Shown here: positions 16,877-23,496 of the stretch, piece by piece | Layout: each line of letters starts with the position of its first letter | Numbering within the stretch: the first letter of the stretch is position 1 | Assembly: GCA_946415345.1 (NCBI GenBank) | Contig: CAMKRY010000002.1 | Coordinates: forward strand, 1 to 61,644 | Source of the DNA: an uncultured Bacteroidales bacterium | GTDB taxonomy: Bacteria; Bacteroidota; Bacteroidia; Bacteroidales; UBA932 | Direction: 5' to 3' | DNA: 61,644 nucleotides | Notes under the pieces: generated by a model | What the model saw: the letters and a program-made list of their open reading frames with translations, nothing else | What the model was told of the DNA's origin: nothing | Database searches by the model: none | Position numbers and translations under genes: made by a program

Positions 16877-16910
16877 CCCTCGGCCGGTACGGTCGGGGGT
16901 TTTGGTTTGT
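16877..16910 (+). terminator. Terminator of the peptide/lipoprotein operon
   Basis: 9-bp stem CCCTCGGCC/GGTCGGGGG with two G-U pairs, 5-nt loop, then TTTTGGTTT, 18 nt after the lipoprotein stop. Confidence 0.7.
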
Positions 16911-16921
16911 GCTAGGAGCCT

Positions 16922-17003
16922 CGACATGTCGCAGTTCAGATGCCGAAGTGTCGCAGGTCGGATGCCGAAGTGTCGCAGGTCGGATGCCGAAGTGTCGCAG
17001 GTA
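16922..17003. repeat. Tandem 22-bp repeat array
   Basis: Units of GATGCCGAAGTGTCGCAGGT plus CG: two exact 22-bp copies (16939-16960, 16961-16982), a third nearly complete (16983-17003) and a degenerate copy before them. No spacers, so it is not CRISPR. Confidence 0.85.
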
Positions 17004-17144
17004 TGCTTTTTTGGAACCGACCCGGGGCGGGAAATTGCCTCCTGCGCAATGTAGCGTCGCTGGTCGAAAGATTTTCGCAGACCTGCCACGTTTTGAGGCC
17101 TGACCTGCGGCAGAACAAAGGAAACCAGCAGCAAAGCCAGTAGT

Positions 17145-17239
17145 AACTGTCCTCAATGCTGCCAGGAAGTGGAGCATTAGGGACAAAAGAGGGCAAAAAC
17201 GGGCGCAATGCTGCCAAGATTTGGAGCATTAGGGACACT
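17145..17239 (+). repeat. Double-hairpin dispersed repeat R6, copy A
   Basis: About 95 bp. The first half folds TGTCCTCAATGCT against AGCATTAGGGACA; the second half repeats the theme with AATGCT...AGCATT. A closely similar copy in the same orientation is at 20858-20951. Confidence 0.8.
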
Positions 17240-17288
17240 TGGGAAATAGCGGAGGGAAGCGGGTACAGAAATTGCAAAAGAAAAGGGC

Positions 17289-17657
17289 ATGAAACAGATA
17301 ATCCTCCTTTTCGCCGTCCTCGCGGTGGCCATTTCCTGCGGAACGCAGAAGCAAACTATCGTCATCGACGATCCCCTACCCATCAAAGAAGGGATCGACG
17401 TCTCGCCGGACAAACTGATCATCATGTACGACGAGGAAATCGGCAAGGAGCCGCTGCTGGCGGCCGTCGAAGCCTATGGCGCCGAGCTCATCTATGACTA
17501 CAGCATCATCCCCGGCATCGCCATCCGCATCCCCGACGGCAAGGACATCCACGACGCCATCGCCTACTTCAAAAAGGTTCAGGGCGTCACCACCGTCGAG
17601 CGCGACCACATCTACCACCTCACCGACCCCGTCCAGCCGCATTTGGAGGTTATGTAA
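17289..17657 (+). CDS. Lipoprotein with inhibitor I9-like fold
   Basis: The 122-aa protein has a lipoprotein signal (MKQIILLFAVLAVAISC). The mature part 'LIIMYDEEIGKEPLLAAVEA ... FKKVQGVTTVERD' resembles the S8 peptidase propeptide/inhibitor I9 fold, where a beta-sheet ends in 'V..VE.D'. It would be a membrane-anchored peptidase inhibitor or chaperone, but no S8 protease gene is nearby. It is followed 14 nt later by an esterase lipoprotein and probably cotranscribed. Confidence 0.6.
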   Translation: MKQIILLFAVLAVAISCGTQKQTIVIDDPLPIKEGIDVSPDKLIIMYDEEIGKEPLLAAVEAYGAELIYDYSIIPGIAIRIPDGKDIHDAIAYFKKVQGVTTVERDHIYHLTDPVQPHLEVM

Positions 17658-17671
17658 CAGATTCATCAACC

Positions 17672-18610
17672 ATGAAACGCCATCTATATACATTCATCGC
17701 CAGCCTCACCCTGGCCGTTCTTCTCCCTGCCTGCCAATCCTCTCGCAGCGGGAAAGCAGCGTCAGGACAAACCGCGCCGACGGCAACGGTCAGCAGCGGT
17801 ACGCTGGATATCTACTCCGACTTCGCATCGGAGAATGTCCCGCCGCGGACGGTCTCTGTCTGGAAGCCGGACGGCTACCGGGCCGGCGACAGTTGCAGCG
17901 TCATCTATATGCATGATGGCCAGATGCTCTTTGACGACAAGGTAACCTGGAACCATCGCGAATGGACGGTGGACGAAGTGTTGGCAGACCTCATGGGAAA
18001 GGGCCAGATCCCTCCTGTCATCGTCGTAGGCATCGACAATTCCCCCAACCGCCTCAACGAGTACTTTCCCGACAAGGCCGGGCTCTATGTACCCGGATTC
18101 GATAGCGCAGCAGACACGACGGGGCACTGCGGCGACGCCTATCTGCGCTTTCTGGTCACGGAGGTCAAGCCTTTTATCGACCGGCAATACCGCCCCCTCA
18201 ACGACCGGGAGCACACATTTGTGCTGGGATCCAGCATGGGCGGGCTTATTTCCCTCTATGCCCTGTGTGAATTCCCGGAAGTCTTCGGCGGCGCGGTCTG
18301 CATGTCGTCACACCTGTCCATGGGGCATCTCCAGCTGGAGGGACGCAACGAACAATGGGCCGAGGGATTCCGGCATTATCTGGCGGATCAGCTGCCGCCA
18401 GCCAACAGCCGACGGATCTACATGGACCGCGGCACCGTAGGCATCGATGAGCCCTATGCGCCCTATCAGCGTCAGGTGGATTCGCTCTTCGCCGCCCTTG
18501 GCTGGGATGAAAGCCATTATCAAAGCCTCGTCTTTGAGGGAGACGAGCACAACGAGACCTGCTGGGGCGCCCGGCTCGCTACACCGATTTGCTTTGTGCT
18601 AGGGAAATGA
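17672..18610 (+). CDS. Esterase-D-like alpha/beta hydrolase lipoprotein
   Basis: The 312-aa lipoprotein (MKRHLYTFIASLTLAVLLPAC) has a putative esterase domain (PF00756-like). The nucleophile elbow is 'VLGSSMGGLISLYA' (Ser about residue 190), with candidate acid in 'YMDRGTVGIDEPY' and His in 'FEGDEHNETCW'. Such enzymes in PULs act as carbohydrate esterases, for example acetyl or feruloyl esterases. The stop codon TGA overlaps a second, non-productive copy of the GH20 start (ATGA at 18607-18610), showing that this gene was once directly coupled to the GH20 gene now 609 bp further down. Confidence 0.8.
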   Translation: MKRHLYTFIASLTLAVLLPACQSSRSGKAASGQTAPTATVSSGTLDIYSDFASENVPPRTVSVWKPDGYRAGDSCSVIYMHDGQMLFDDKVTWNHREWTVDEVLADLMGKGQIPPVIVVGIDNSPNRLNEYFPDKAGLYVPGFDSAADTTGHCGDAYLRFLVTEVKPFIDRQYRPLNDREHTFVLGSSMGGLISLYALCEFPEVFGGAVCMSSHLSMGHLQLEGRNEQWAEGFRHYLADQLPPANSRRIYMDRGTVGIDEPYAPYQRQVDSLFAALGWDESHYQSLVFEGDEHNETCWGARLATPICFVLGK

Positions 18611-18626
18611 AAGACATTCTCTCCAT
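18605..18626 (+). repeat. 22-bp direct repeat, left copy
   Basis: Sequence AAATGAAAGACATTCTCTCC plus AT, identical to 19218-19239. It contains the first seven codons of the GH20 gene, here disconnected from the rest. Confidence 0.9.
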
Positions 18627-18870
18627 GTTTACACCACGGAGTAGCACCTATGTCCACTTAAGAAAAGTGTTTCTTTTTTCGTGATGAACAGATAAGAAAC
18701 AGTAAAATTCTTATAAGAAATCGACAAAAGACTAAAGAAAGATAAAAATCTGACCGTCCGGAAGCATTTCTTTGCAATCAAAAATGGTTTTTGTACCTAT
18801 ATTGGGATCCCGTCATGTTTTGTGGCGGGATTAATGATTATTAACGACAGGCTCTTTTTGATCCTAAACA

Positions 18871-18902
18871 TTTGTAAAGTCAAAGAATTCTTCCTAGTTT
18901 TG
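18871..18902 (+). promoter_or_regulatory. Promoter of the Phd antitoxin gene
   Basis: -33 TTTG (18871-18874), 20-nt spacer, -7 TAGTTTTG (18895-18902). Confidence 0.75.
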
Positions 18903-18917
18903 TACATTATAATGTAC
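18902..18917 (+). promoter_or_regulatory. Palindromic operator before phd
   Basis: Perfect 16-bp palindrome GTACATTATAATGTAC starting at the last base of the -7 element, 7 nt before the ATG. Its core ACATTATAATGT is identical to that of the DUF3990/XRE operator. Confidence 0.75.
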
Positions 18918-18924
18918 TTGTGTT

Positions 18925-19161
18925 ATGGTCGTCATTAGTTCTGCGGAGTTCCGCAATAATATGAAGAAGTATCTGGACCTGGCCCGGACAGAGCGAGTTG
19001 TAATCCAGCGTGGACGAAACGAAACCTTCGTTCTTGTCGCACAAAATAATGCTCCGGATGCCGATCTTGCACGTGCCATCTCGGTTGACGAGATAATTGA
19101 CAGGGTGCGGGAAGGACTAACGCAAATGCTCGAGAGGAAAGAGGCTGAGAAATCAGCTTGA
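18925..19161 (+). CDS. Phd/YefM-family antitoxin (orphan)
   Basis: The 78-aa protein has the typical Phd/YefM opening 'MVVISSAEFRNNMKKYLDLA', followed by 'VVIQRGRNETFVLV', the dimerising DNA-binding domain. The C-terminal tail 'GLTQMLERKEAEKSA' is the toxin-binding part. It would normally neutralise a RelE/ParE-type ribonuclease. A perfect palindrome on the transcription start fits autorepression. The toxin gene that should follow is reduced to 18 codons, so this is an orphan antitoxin inside a 0.6-kb insertion. Confidence 0.85.
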   Translation: MVVISSAEFRNNMKKYLDLARTERVVIQRGRNETFVLVAQNNAPDADLARAISVDEIIDRVREGLTQMLERKEAEKSA

Positions 19162-19162
19162 A

Positions 19163-19219
19163 ATGCAAGTCCAATTCCTTCCAGAGGTAGTTGATCAAGG
19201 ATTTCCAGTGCTTCTCTAA
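19163..19219 (+). pseudogene. Remnant of a RelE/ParE-type toxin gene
   Basis: The ATG lies 1 nt after the phd stop. Translation starts MQVQFLPEVVD, like the N-terminus of Bacteroidota RelE/ParE toxins, then continues QGFPVLL and stops at the right-hand 22-bp repeat. Only 18 codons of an expected roughly 100 remain, so no active toxin is made. Confidence 0.6.
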
Positions 19220-19239
19220 ATGAAAGACATTCTCTCCAT
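19218..19239 (+). repeat. 22-bp direct repeat, right copy
   Basis: Identical to 18605-18626. It contains the functional GH20 start codon. Confidence 0.9.
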
Positions 19240-20842
19240 AATTGTTGCGTTGGCAATAGCGGTGACGAGCTTCGGCCAGGAGGCGGTTGTCGGAAGCTGG
19301 CTCTTTGCGCCCGCCCCGCGTGAGATGTCAGAAATGGCCGATGAAGCCTTCGTGCTGCAGCCGGCCACGGTTATCAACTGCCCAGAAGAGCTTCGGGAGC
19401 AGGCCCGGTTGTTGTCTGACCTGATGGAACCCGCCGTCGGACGGAATCTGCCGGTGAGTGACGGTTCACACGCCATCAACCTGCGGCTGGATTCCTCATT
19501 GGGCGCCGTTCTGAAGGGTTTCCAACAGAAGGAATGTTATCATCTGACTGTAACGCGTCAGGGCGTGACGCTCACTGGGGCGACGCCCGTCGGCGTCCTG
19601 CGCGGCATCCAGACATTGGTGAAAGCTTTGCCGGCCGGCACGGAGCCGGACAGACTTGTGGCGCTTCCCGGCGGCGAAATATTTGACTATCCCGAGTATG
19701 AGTACCGGGCCTTTCTGCTGGACTGCGGACGGCATTTCTTCCCGCTACCTACCCTGAAGAAAATCATCGATATCCTTGCGCTTCATCAGCTGAATGAATT
19801 CCACTGGCACCTGACCGAAGATCAGGGCTGGCGGCTGGAAATCAAACGGTATCCCCGTTTGACGGAGGTCGGATCCTGGCGTGCCGGCAGTCCGGTGCCG
19901 GGGCAGGAAGGCCATGACGGGGTACCCGTCAGCGGCTTATATACCCAGGAAGAAGCCCGGGAAATCGTCGCCTATGCCGACGCACGGGGCATTGAGGTTA
20001 TCCCGGAAATCGACATGCCTGGCCACATGAAGGCCGCCCTGGCGTCGTATCCGGATCTCGGCTGCACCGGCGGCCCGTATGAAGTGGCATGCGAATACGG
20101 CGTCCTGGACGATGTTCTCTGCGTCGGGAAAGAATCCTCCCTGGAGTTCGTATATAATGTCCTGGACGAGGTTATGGACATTTTCCCGTCCCGCTATATC
20201 CATCTGGGCGGGGATGAATGCCCGAAAGGCCGTTGGGAGGCCTGTCCGCATTGCCAGGCCCGGATCCTGGCACTCGGACTACAGACCAGCGGAGCCATGA
20301 CCGCGGAGGAACTGCTACAGTCCTGGTTCCTCGACCGAATGGCGGAAAGGATAGAGGCCCGCGGCCGGCGTGTCATCGTATGGAATGACGCGCTGCTGGG
20401 ATGGGACAACATCGTCAGCGGTGCACCGTCGAAGCAGACCGTCATCGCCGGCTGGATGCGTCCGGTCTCTTCGGAGATTGCCGTTCGGGAAGGTTACGAT
20501 GCCATCATCTGCCCGGTTGGCCATCTCTACCTGAGCGCCGCTGATGGCAACCGTCTTAAAGGAGAGGCATACCTTCGCCGTGTCTACGACTTGCCCGTCC
20601 CGCCGGTTTCTTTAAGCGAGGTGGAAAAAGATAGAATTCTTGGCGTGGAGGCGTGTCTTTGGACCGAACGCGTGGCTGATGAAGAGCTGCTGCTGTGGGA
20701 ATTACTACCCCGGCTGAGCGCCGTGGCCGAGCTCCAATGGTCGGACCCCGCGTCCCGAGATTTTGACGCCTTCCTTTCTCGCATTATAAGGATGGAATCT
20801 CTCTACACAGCCCGTGGATGGAGCTGGAATGCCGCCGAGTAG
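19220..20842 (+). CDS. Beta-N-acetylhexosaminidase, GH20
   Basis: This exported 540-aa enzyme (signal MKDILSIIVALAIAVTSFGQ) removes terminal beta-linked GlcNAc or GalNAc. A GH20b-like N-terminal domain (about 25-140) precedes the catalytic barrel. 'EYRAFLLDCGRHFFPL' opens the barrel, 'FHWHLTEDQGWRLEIKRYP' is the substrate pocket strand, and the Asp-Glu pair in 'IHLGGDECPKGRW' (about residue 331) is the substrate-assisted catalytic pair. There is no lipobox, so it is probably periplasmic. The start ATG lies in the right 22-bp repeat. Together with the esterase it fits trimming of host or mucin glycans. Confidence 0.93.
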   Translation: MKDILSIIVALAIAVTSFGQEAVVGSWLFAPAPREMSEMADEAFVLQPATVINCPEELREQARLLSDLMEPAVGRNLPVSDGSHAINLRLDSSLGAVLKGFQQKECYHLTVTRQGVTLTGATPVGVLRGIQTLVKALPAGTEPDRLVALPGGEIFDYPEYEYRAFLLDCGRHFFPLPTLKKIIDILALHQLNEFHWHLTEDQGWRLEIKRYPRLTEVGSWRAGSPVPGQEGHDGVPVSGLYTQEEAREIVAYADARGIEVIPEIDMPGHMKAALASYPDLGCTGGPYEVACEYGVLDDVLCVGKESSLEFVYNVLDEVMDIFPSRYIHLGGDECPKGRWEACPHCQARILALGLQTSGAMTAEELLQSWFLDRMAERIEARGRRVIVWNDALLGWDNIVSGAPSKQTVIAGWMRPVSSEIAVREGYDAIICPVGHLYLSAADGNRLKGEAYLRRVYDLPVPPVSLSEVEKDRILGVEACLWTERVADEELLLWELLPRLSAVAELQWSDPASRDFDAFLSRIIRMESLYTARGWSWNAAE

Positions 20843-20857
20843 GTTACTTCCCAAAAC

Positions 20858-20951
20858 AACTGTCCTCAATGCTGCCAGGGAGTGGAGCATTGGGGACAAA
20901 AAGGGGTAAAAACGGGCGTAATGCGCCAAATTTTGGAGCATTAGGGACACT
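20858..20951 (+). repeat. Double-hairpin dispersed repeat R6, copy B
   Basis: Same orientation and about 85-90% identity by eye to 17145-17239. It provides the last codons and stop of the creatininase gene on the minus strand. Confidence 0.8.
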
Positions 20952-21711
20952 GGAGATATAAATCCCCCTGGCAGACGTCGCGGAGGAGGGAGACGTAGCG
21001 GTCGATGACAGCGGCGGCATAGGCGGCGCCTTTGGCGGCGGTGGCGGCGTGGGGGTTGCCGATGCCGGTGTCCGTGGAGACGCGGGACCAGTCGCGCGGC
21101 GCCCAGGCCGTCTTGTCGTTCAGGCCCTGGACCGCGAAGCCCTTGGAGCGGCCCTCGCCGGCATATTCCATCTTCACGAGTTCCGGGTGGAAATGCATCA
21201 TGACGGACGTTTCCTGCTCGCCGGCATGGTCGTCGATCTCAGCGTCAAAATAGCCCTTGCGCGGGATGAAGGCGTACCACTCGCTCTCCATGATGAGGAA
21301 GTCCGGATGGGAAACGGCGAAATCGCGGATCATGCCCTTGAAATTGTTGCCGCCGTGGCCGTTGACGATCAGGAGCCGGCGAATCCCCGCCCGCTCCAGC
21401 GAGCTGACGATATCTTCCAGCACGGCCTTCTGGGTCTCCTGGCGGGTATGGATGCAGAACGGGAGTCCGGTCTGGCCGGGATTCTGCGAGCCGAGGGGAA
21501 TGCCCGGCAGGACCATGGCGTTCACGCCCAGCGGTTTGGCCTGCTCTGCGGCGGCGAGAGCAATGTCGCGGGAGAGAATCACGTCCGTGCAATACGGCAG
21601 ATGTCCGTTGTGCGGCTCCGTCGCGCCCCAGGGCAGCAGGGCGATATCATAACGGTCTGTTTGTTTCACGTCGCCCCATTTGGCGGTTTCGATGTTGAAG
21701 GGAGAGATCAT
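20941..21711 (-). CDS. Creatininase-family amidohydrolase
   Basis: This cytosolic 256-aa protein belongs to the creatininase/MftE-like metal amidohydrolase family. Metal ligands are visible in 'GATEPHNGHLPYCTDV' (Glu, His, Asp), 'IVNGHGGNN' and 'AGEQETSVMM' (Glu). The natural substrate of such genomic copies is usually unknown; creatinine, formamides and peptide amides are possibilities. The last residues (LQCP) and stop codon come from repeat R6, so the C-terminus has been reshaped slightly. It lies 11 nt downstream of the msrA fusion gene, probably in the same transcript. Confidence 0.85.
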   Translation of the reverse strand: MISPFNIETAKWGDVKQTDRYDIALLPWGATEPHNGHLPYCTDVILSRDIALAAAEQAKPLGVNAMVLPGIPLGSQNPGQTGLPFCIHTRQETQKAVLEDIVSSLERAGIRRLLIVNGHGGNNFKGMIRDFAVSHPDFLIMESEWYAFIPRKGYFDAEIDDHAGEQETSVMMHFHPELVKMEYAGEGRSKGFAVQGLNDKTAWAPRDWSRVSTDTGIGNPHAATAAKGAAYAAAVIDRYVSLLRDVCQGDLYLQCP

Positions 21712-21722
21712 GGCGAAATGGA

Positions 21723-22649
21723 TTAAAGGCAGGAAACAATAAGTTCGAGGAAGGCGGCGTCGAAGCGGTCGAAGGACTCTAATTCTTTACTGTCGATGTC
21801 GAGAACCGCCTTGACGGCGCCCTCGACCATCAACGGAACGACGATTTCGGAGCGGGAGAGAGCGCTGCAGGCGATGTGGCCGGGGAAGGCTTCGACATCG
21901 GGGACGACGACGGTCTCGCCGCGCTGCCAGGCCGTGCCGCAGACGCCTTTGCCATATTTGATGCGGAAACAGGCGGCCGGCCCCTGAAACGGGCCAAGGA
22001 CCAACTCCTCCCCTTCCACGCGGTAGAAGCCGACCCAGAAGAACTTCATCCGTTCATAGATCATCGCGGCGGTATTGGCCATGCGGGCGATGGGATCCGG
22101 CTCGTCGCCGAGCAGCAGGCGCAGGTCCTGATAGAGACGCAGATAGCGGAAAGCCTTCAGCGGCAAATGGCAATAGCCGTCGGGATTCTTGTCGAGATAA
22201 TCCTGATGATAATCCTCCGCCGGGTAGAAGTTGCGCAGCGGTTCCAGTTCTGTCGCCAGAGAGATTCCACGGACAAGCCGTGGAATGACGGTCGTCGCAA
22301 CCTCGGCAAAAAGCGACTCGAGCAGCGGCAACTCAGCGGGATCGGTGTAGTAGACGCCCGTGCGGTAGCGGGTACCGACGTCGTGGCCCTGCTGATTGAC
22401 GGAAAGCGGGTCGATCGACGCAAAAAACAGCCGCACAAGGGTCTCCAGCGAGACCCGGTCCGGGCGGTAGCGCACGCGGACGGTCTCGGCGAATCCCGTC
22501 GTATCGGTATATACCTGCTGATAGGTCGGATTCTCAATACTACCGTTGGCATAGCCCGGCGTAGCCTCAACGACGCCGTCCACGCCCTTGAAAAAATGCT
22601 CGACGCCCCAGAAACAGCCGCCGGCGAAATAGATTTCCTTGCTTGTCAT
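21723..22649 (-). CDS. Fused methionine sulfoxide reductase: MsrA + free-Met-R-sulfoxide reductase (GAF)
   Basis: This cytosolic 308-aa repair enzyme has two parts. Residues 1-170 are MsrA with catalytic Cys in 'FAGGCFWGVEHFF', 'NFYPAEDYHQDYL', and a late Cys in 'GYCHLPL'. Residues about 175-308 are a GAF-fold free-methionine-(R)-sulfoxide reductase with 'YGKGVCGTAW' and 'GHIACSALSRSEIVVPL'. One protein could thus reduce S-sulfoxides and free R-sulfoxide. The start at 22649 gives MTSKEIYFAGGCFWG; the track's extension runs into the tRNA terminator. A palindromic repeat (22264-22286) adds 'VIPRLVRGIS' in frame just before the conserved 'ELEPLRNFYP' strand. Confidence 0.88.
   Translation of the reverse strand: MTSKEIYFAGGCFWGVEHFFKGVDGVVEATPGYANGSIENPTYQQVYTDTTGFAETVRVRYRPDRVSLETLVRLFFASIDPLSVNQQGHDVGTRYRTGVYYTDPAELPLLESLFAEVATTVIPRLVRGISLATELEPLRNFYPAEDYHQDYLDKNPDGYCHLPLKAFRYLRLYQDLRLLLGDEPDPIARMANTAAMIYERMKFFWVGFYRVEGEELVLGPFQGPAACFRIKYGKGVCGTAWQRGETVVVPDVEAFPGHIACSALSRSEIVVPLMVEGAVKAVLDIDSKELESFDRFDAAFLELIVSCL
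22264..22286. repeat. Palindromic repeat inside msrA
   Basis: Perfect 9-bp inverted repeat ATTCCACGG/CCGTGGAAT with 5-nt loop, flanked by the family-typical 'GACGG'. It is translated in frame. Confidence 0.85.
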
Positions 22650-22663
22650 ACTGCAAAGATAAC

Positions 22664-22689
22664 AAAAAAAGCGATCCTTTCGGATCGCT
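22664..22689 (-). terminator. Terminator of tRNA-Leu
   Basis: Minus strand: AGCGATCC, loop GAAA, GGATCGCT, then seven T. Perfect stem. It precedes the msrA gene on the same strand. Confidence 0.85.
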
Positions 22690-22693
22690 CTCG

Positions 22694-22776
22694 TGCGGAC
22701 GGTGAGACTCGAACTCACACAGGCCAACGCCCACTACCCCCTCAAAGTAGCGTGTCTACCATTTCACCACGTCCGC
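22694..22776 (-). tRNA. tRNA-Leu (GAG)
   Basis: Class II tRNA with acceptor GCGGACG/CGTCCGC, discriminator A, anticodon loop TTGAGGG (anticodon GAG), a long variable arm, T-loop TTCGAGT. No encoded CCA. Confidence 0.9.
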
Positions 22777-22846
22777 AAACTTTGGGATTGCAAAGGTACA
22801 AACGAAAATTGAATTACCAAATTTTTTCAGCGAAAAAGTGCGAAAA

Positions 22847-22878
22847 ATTGTGGAATCCACGAAATTTGACTATCTTTG
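22847..22878 (+). promoter_or_regulatory. Promoter of rpsP-rimM
   Basis: -33 ATTG (22847-22850), 20-nt spacer, -7 TATCTTTG (22871-22878). The leader is about 55 nt. Confidence 0.65.
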
Positions 22879-22940
22879 CAGCCGCTTTCTCGGGTAGGAA
22901 GCATAACACAATTTATTAATATTTAAACAACAGATTCACA

Positions 22941-23495
22941 ATGGCTGTTAAGATTCGTTTACAGCGCCACGGTAAGAAGAATTTCGCATTCTTCCACATT
23001 GTTGTGGCCGACTCCCGCTCCAAGCGTGATGGTCGTTTCATCGAAGAAATCGGTACCTACAACCCGAACACGAACCCTGCTACGATTACCCTTAAGGGTG
23101 ACCGCGCTCTTGCATGGCTCAACGTCGGCGCCCAGCCGACCCTCGTGGTTCGTCGCCTCCTCTCCTATGAGGGCGTGCTTCTCCGCAAGCACCTCCAGGG
23201 CGGTGTCGAGAAGGGTGCCCTGACCCAGGAACAGGCCGACGCCAAGTTCGCCGCCTGGAAGGCTCAGCACGATGAGAAGGTCAACGCGAAGGTTTCGGGT
23301 CTGAAGAACGACGCGATCGCGAAGGCCAAGGAAGCCAAGGCCGCCGAGGCCAAGGTCAACGCCGCCCGCGCAGAGGCTATCGCCAAGCGCAAGGCTGAGG
23401 CCGAAGAGGCTGCCCGCAAGGCCGCCGAGGAAGCTGCCGCTTCCGAGGAGACCGCTGAAGAAGCTCCCGCTGCCGAAGAGGCTGCTGCCGAGTAA
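22941..23495 (+). CDS. rpsP: Small ribosomal subunit protein bS16
   Basis: bS16 is part of the 30S subunit. Residues 1-85 form the core: '[20 protein letters not shown]', '[13 protein letters not shown]', '[14 protein letters not shown]'. Unlike the roughly 80-aa E. coli protein, it is 184 aa, with an Ala/Lys/Glu-rich, probably helical tail (about 95-184); long bS16 tails are common in Bacteroidota. rimM begins 1 nt after its stop, the classic 30S-maturation pairing. Confidence 0.95.
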   Translation: MAVKIRLQRHGKKNFAFFHIVVADSRSKRDGRFIEEIGTYNPNTNPATITLKGDRALAWLNVGAQPTLVVRRLLSYEGVLLRKHLQGGVEKGALTQEQADAKFAAWKAQHDEKVNAKVSGLKNDAIAKAKEAKAAEAKVNAARAEAIAKRKAEAEEAARKAAEEAAASEETAEEAPAAEEAAAE

Positions 23496-23496
23496 G

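Larger units (their letters stand above)
16911..17288. other. Repeat-rich intergenic region
   Basis: There is no convincing gene. The overlapping ORFs on both strands are translations of tandem and dispersed repeats. It holds the 22-bp tandem array and one copy of the double-hairpin repeat R6. Confidence 0.6.
18627..18924. other. AT-rich leader region of the inserted Phd module
   Basis: No gene seen. Much lower GC than the flanks. It contains a 9-bp hairpin (ATCCCGTCA / TGGCGGGAT, about 18809-18833), and the Phd promoter and operator at its right end. It probably arrived with the antitoxin gene. Confidence 0.6.

Noticed and set aside
16922-17003. CRISPR-like array
   Set aside because: Units abut without spacers and no cas genes are present; it is a simple tandem repeat.
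16767-17277. ORFs with Arg/His/Thr-rich repeats on the minus strand
   Set aside because: They are translations of the 22-bp tandem array and repeat R6.
17289-17657. Possible RiPP or toxin gene for the small 122-aa protein
   Set aside because: It has a lipobox and an I9-like pattern, so a lipoprotein inhibitor-type fold explains it better.
22650-22727. 26-residue extension of the MsrA fusion
   Set aside because: It covers the tRNA-Leu 3' end and terminator; MsrA homology starts at MTSKEIYFAGG.
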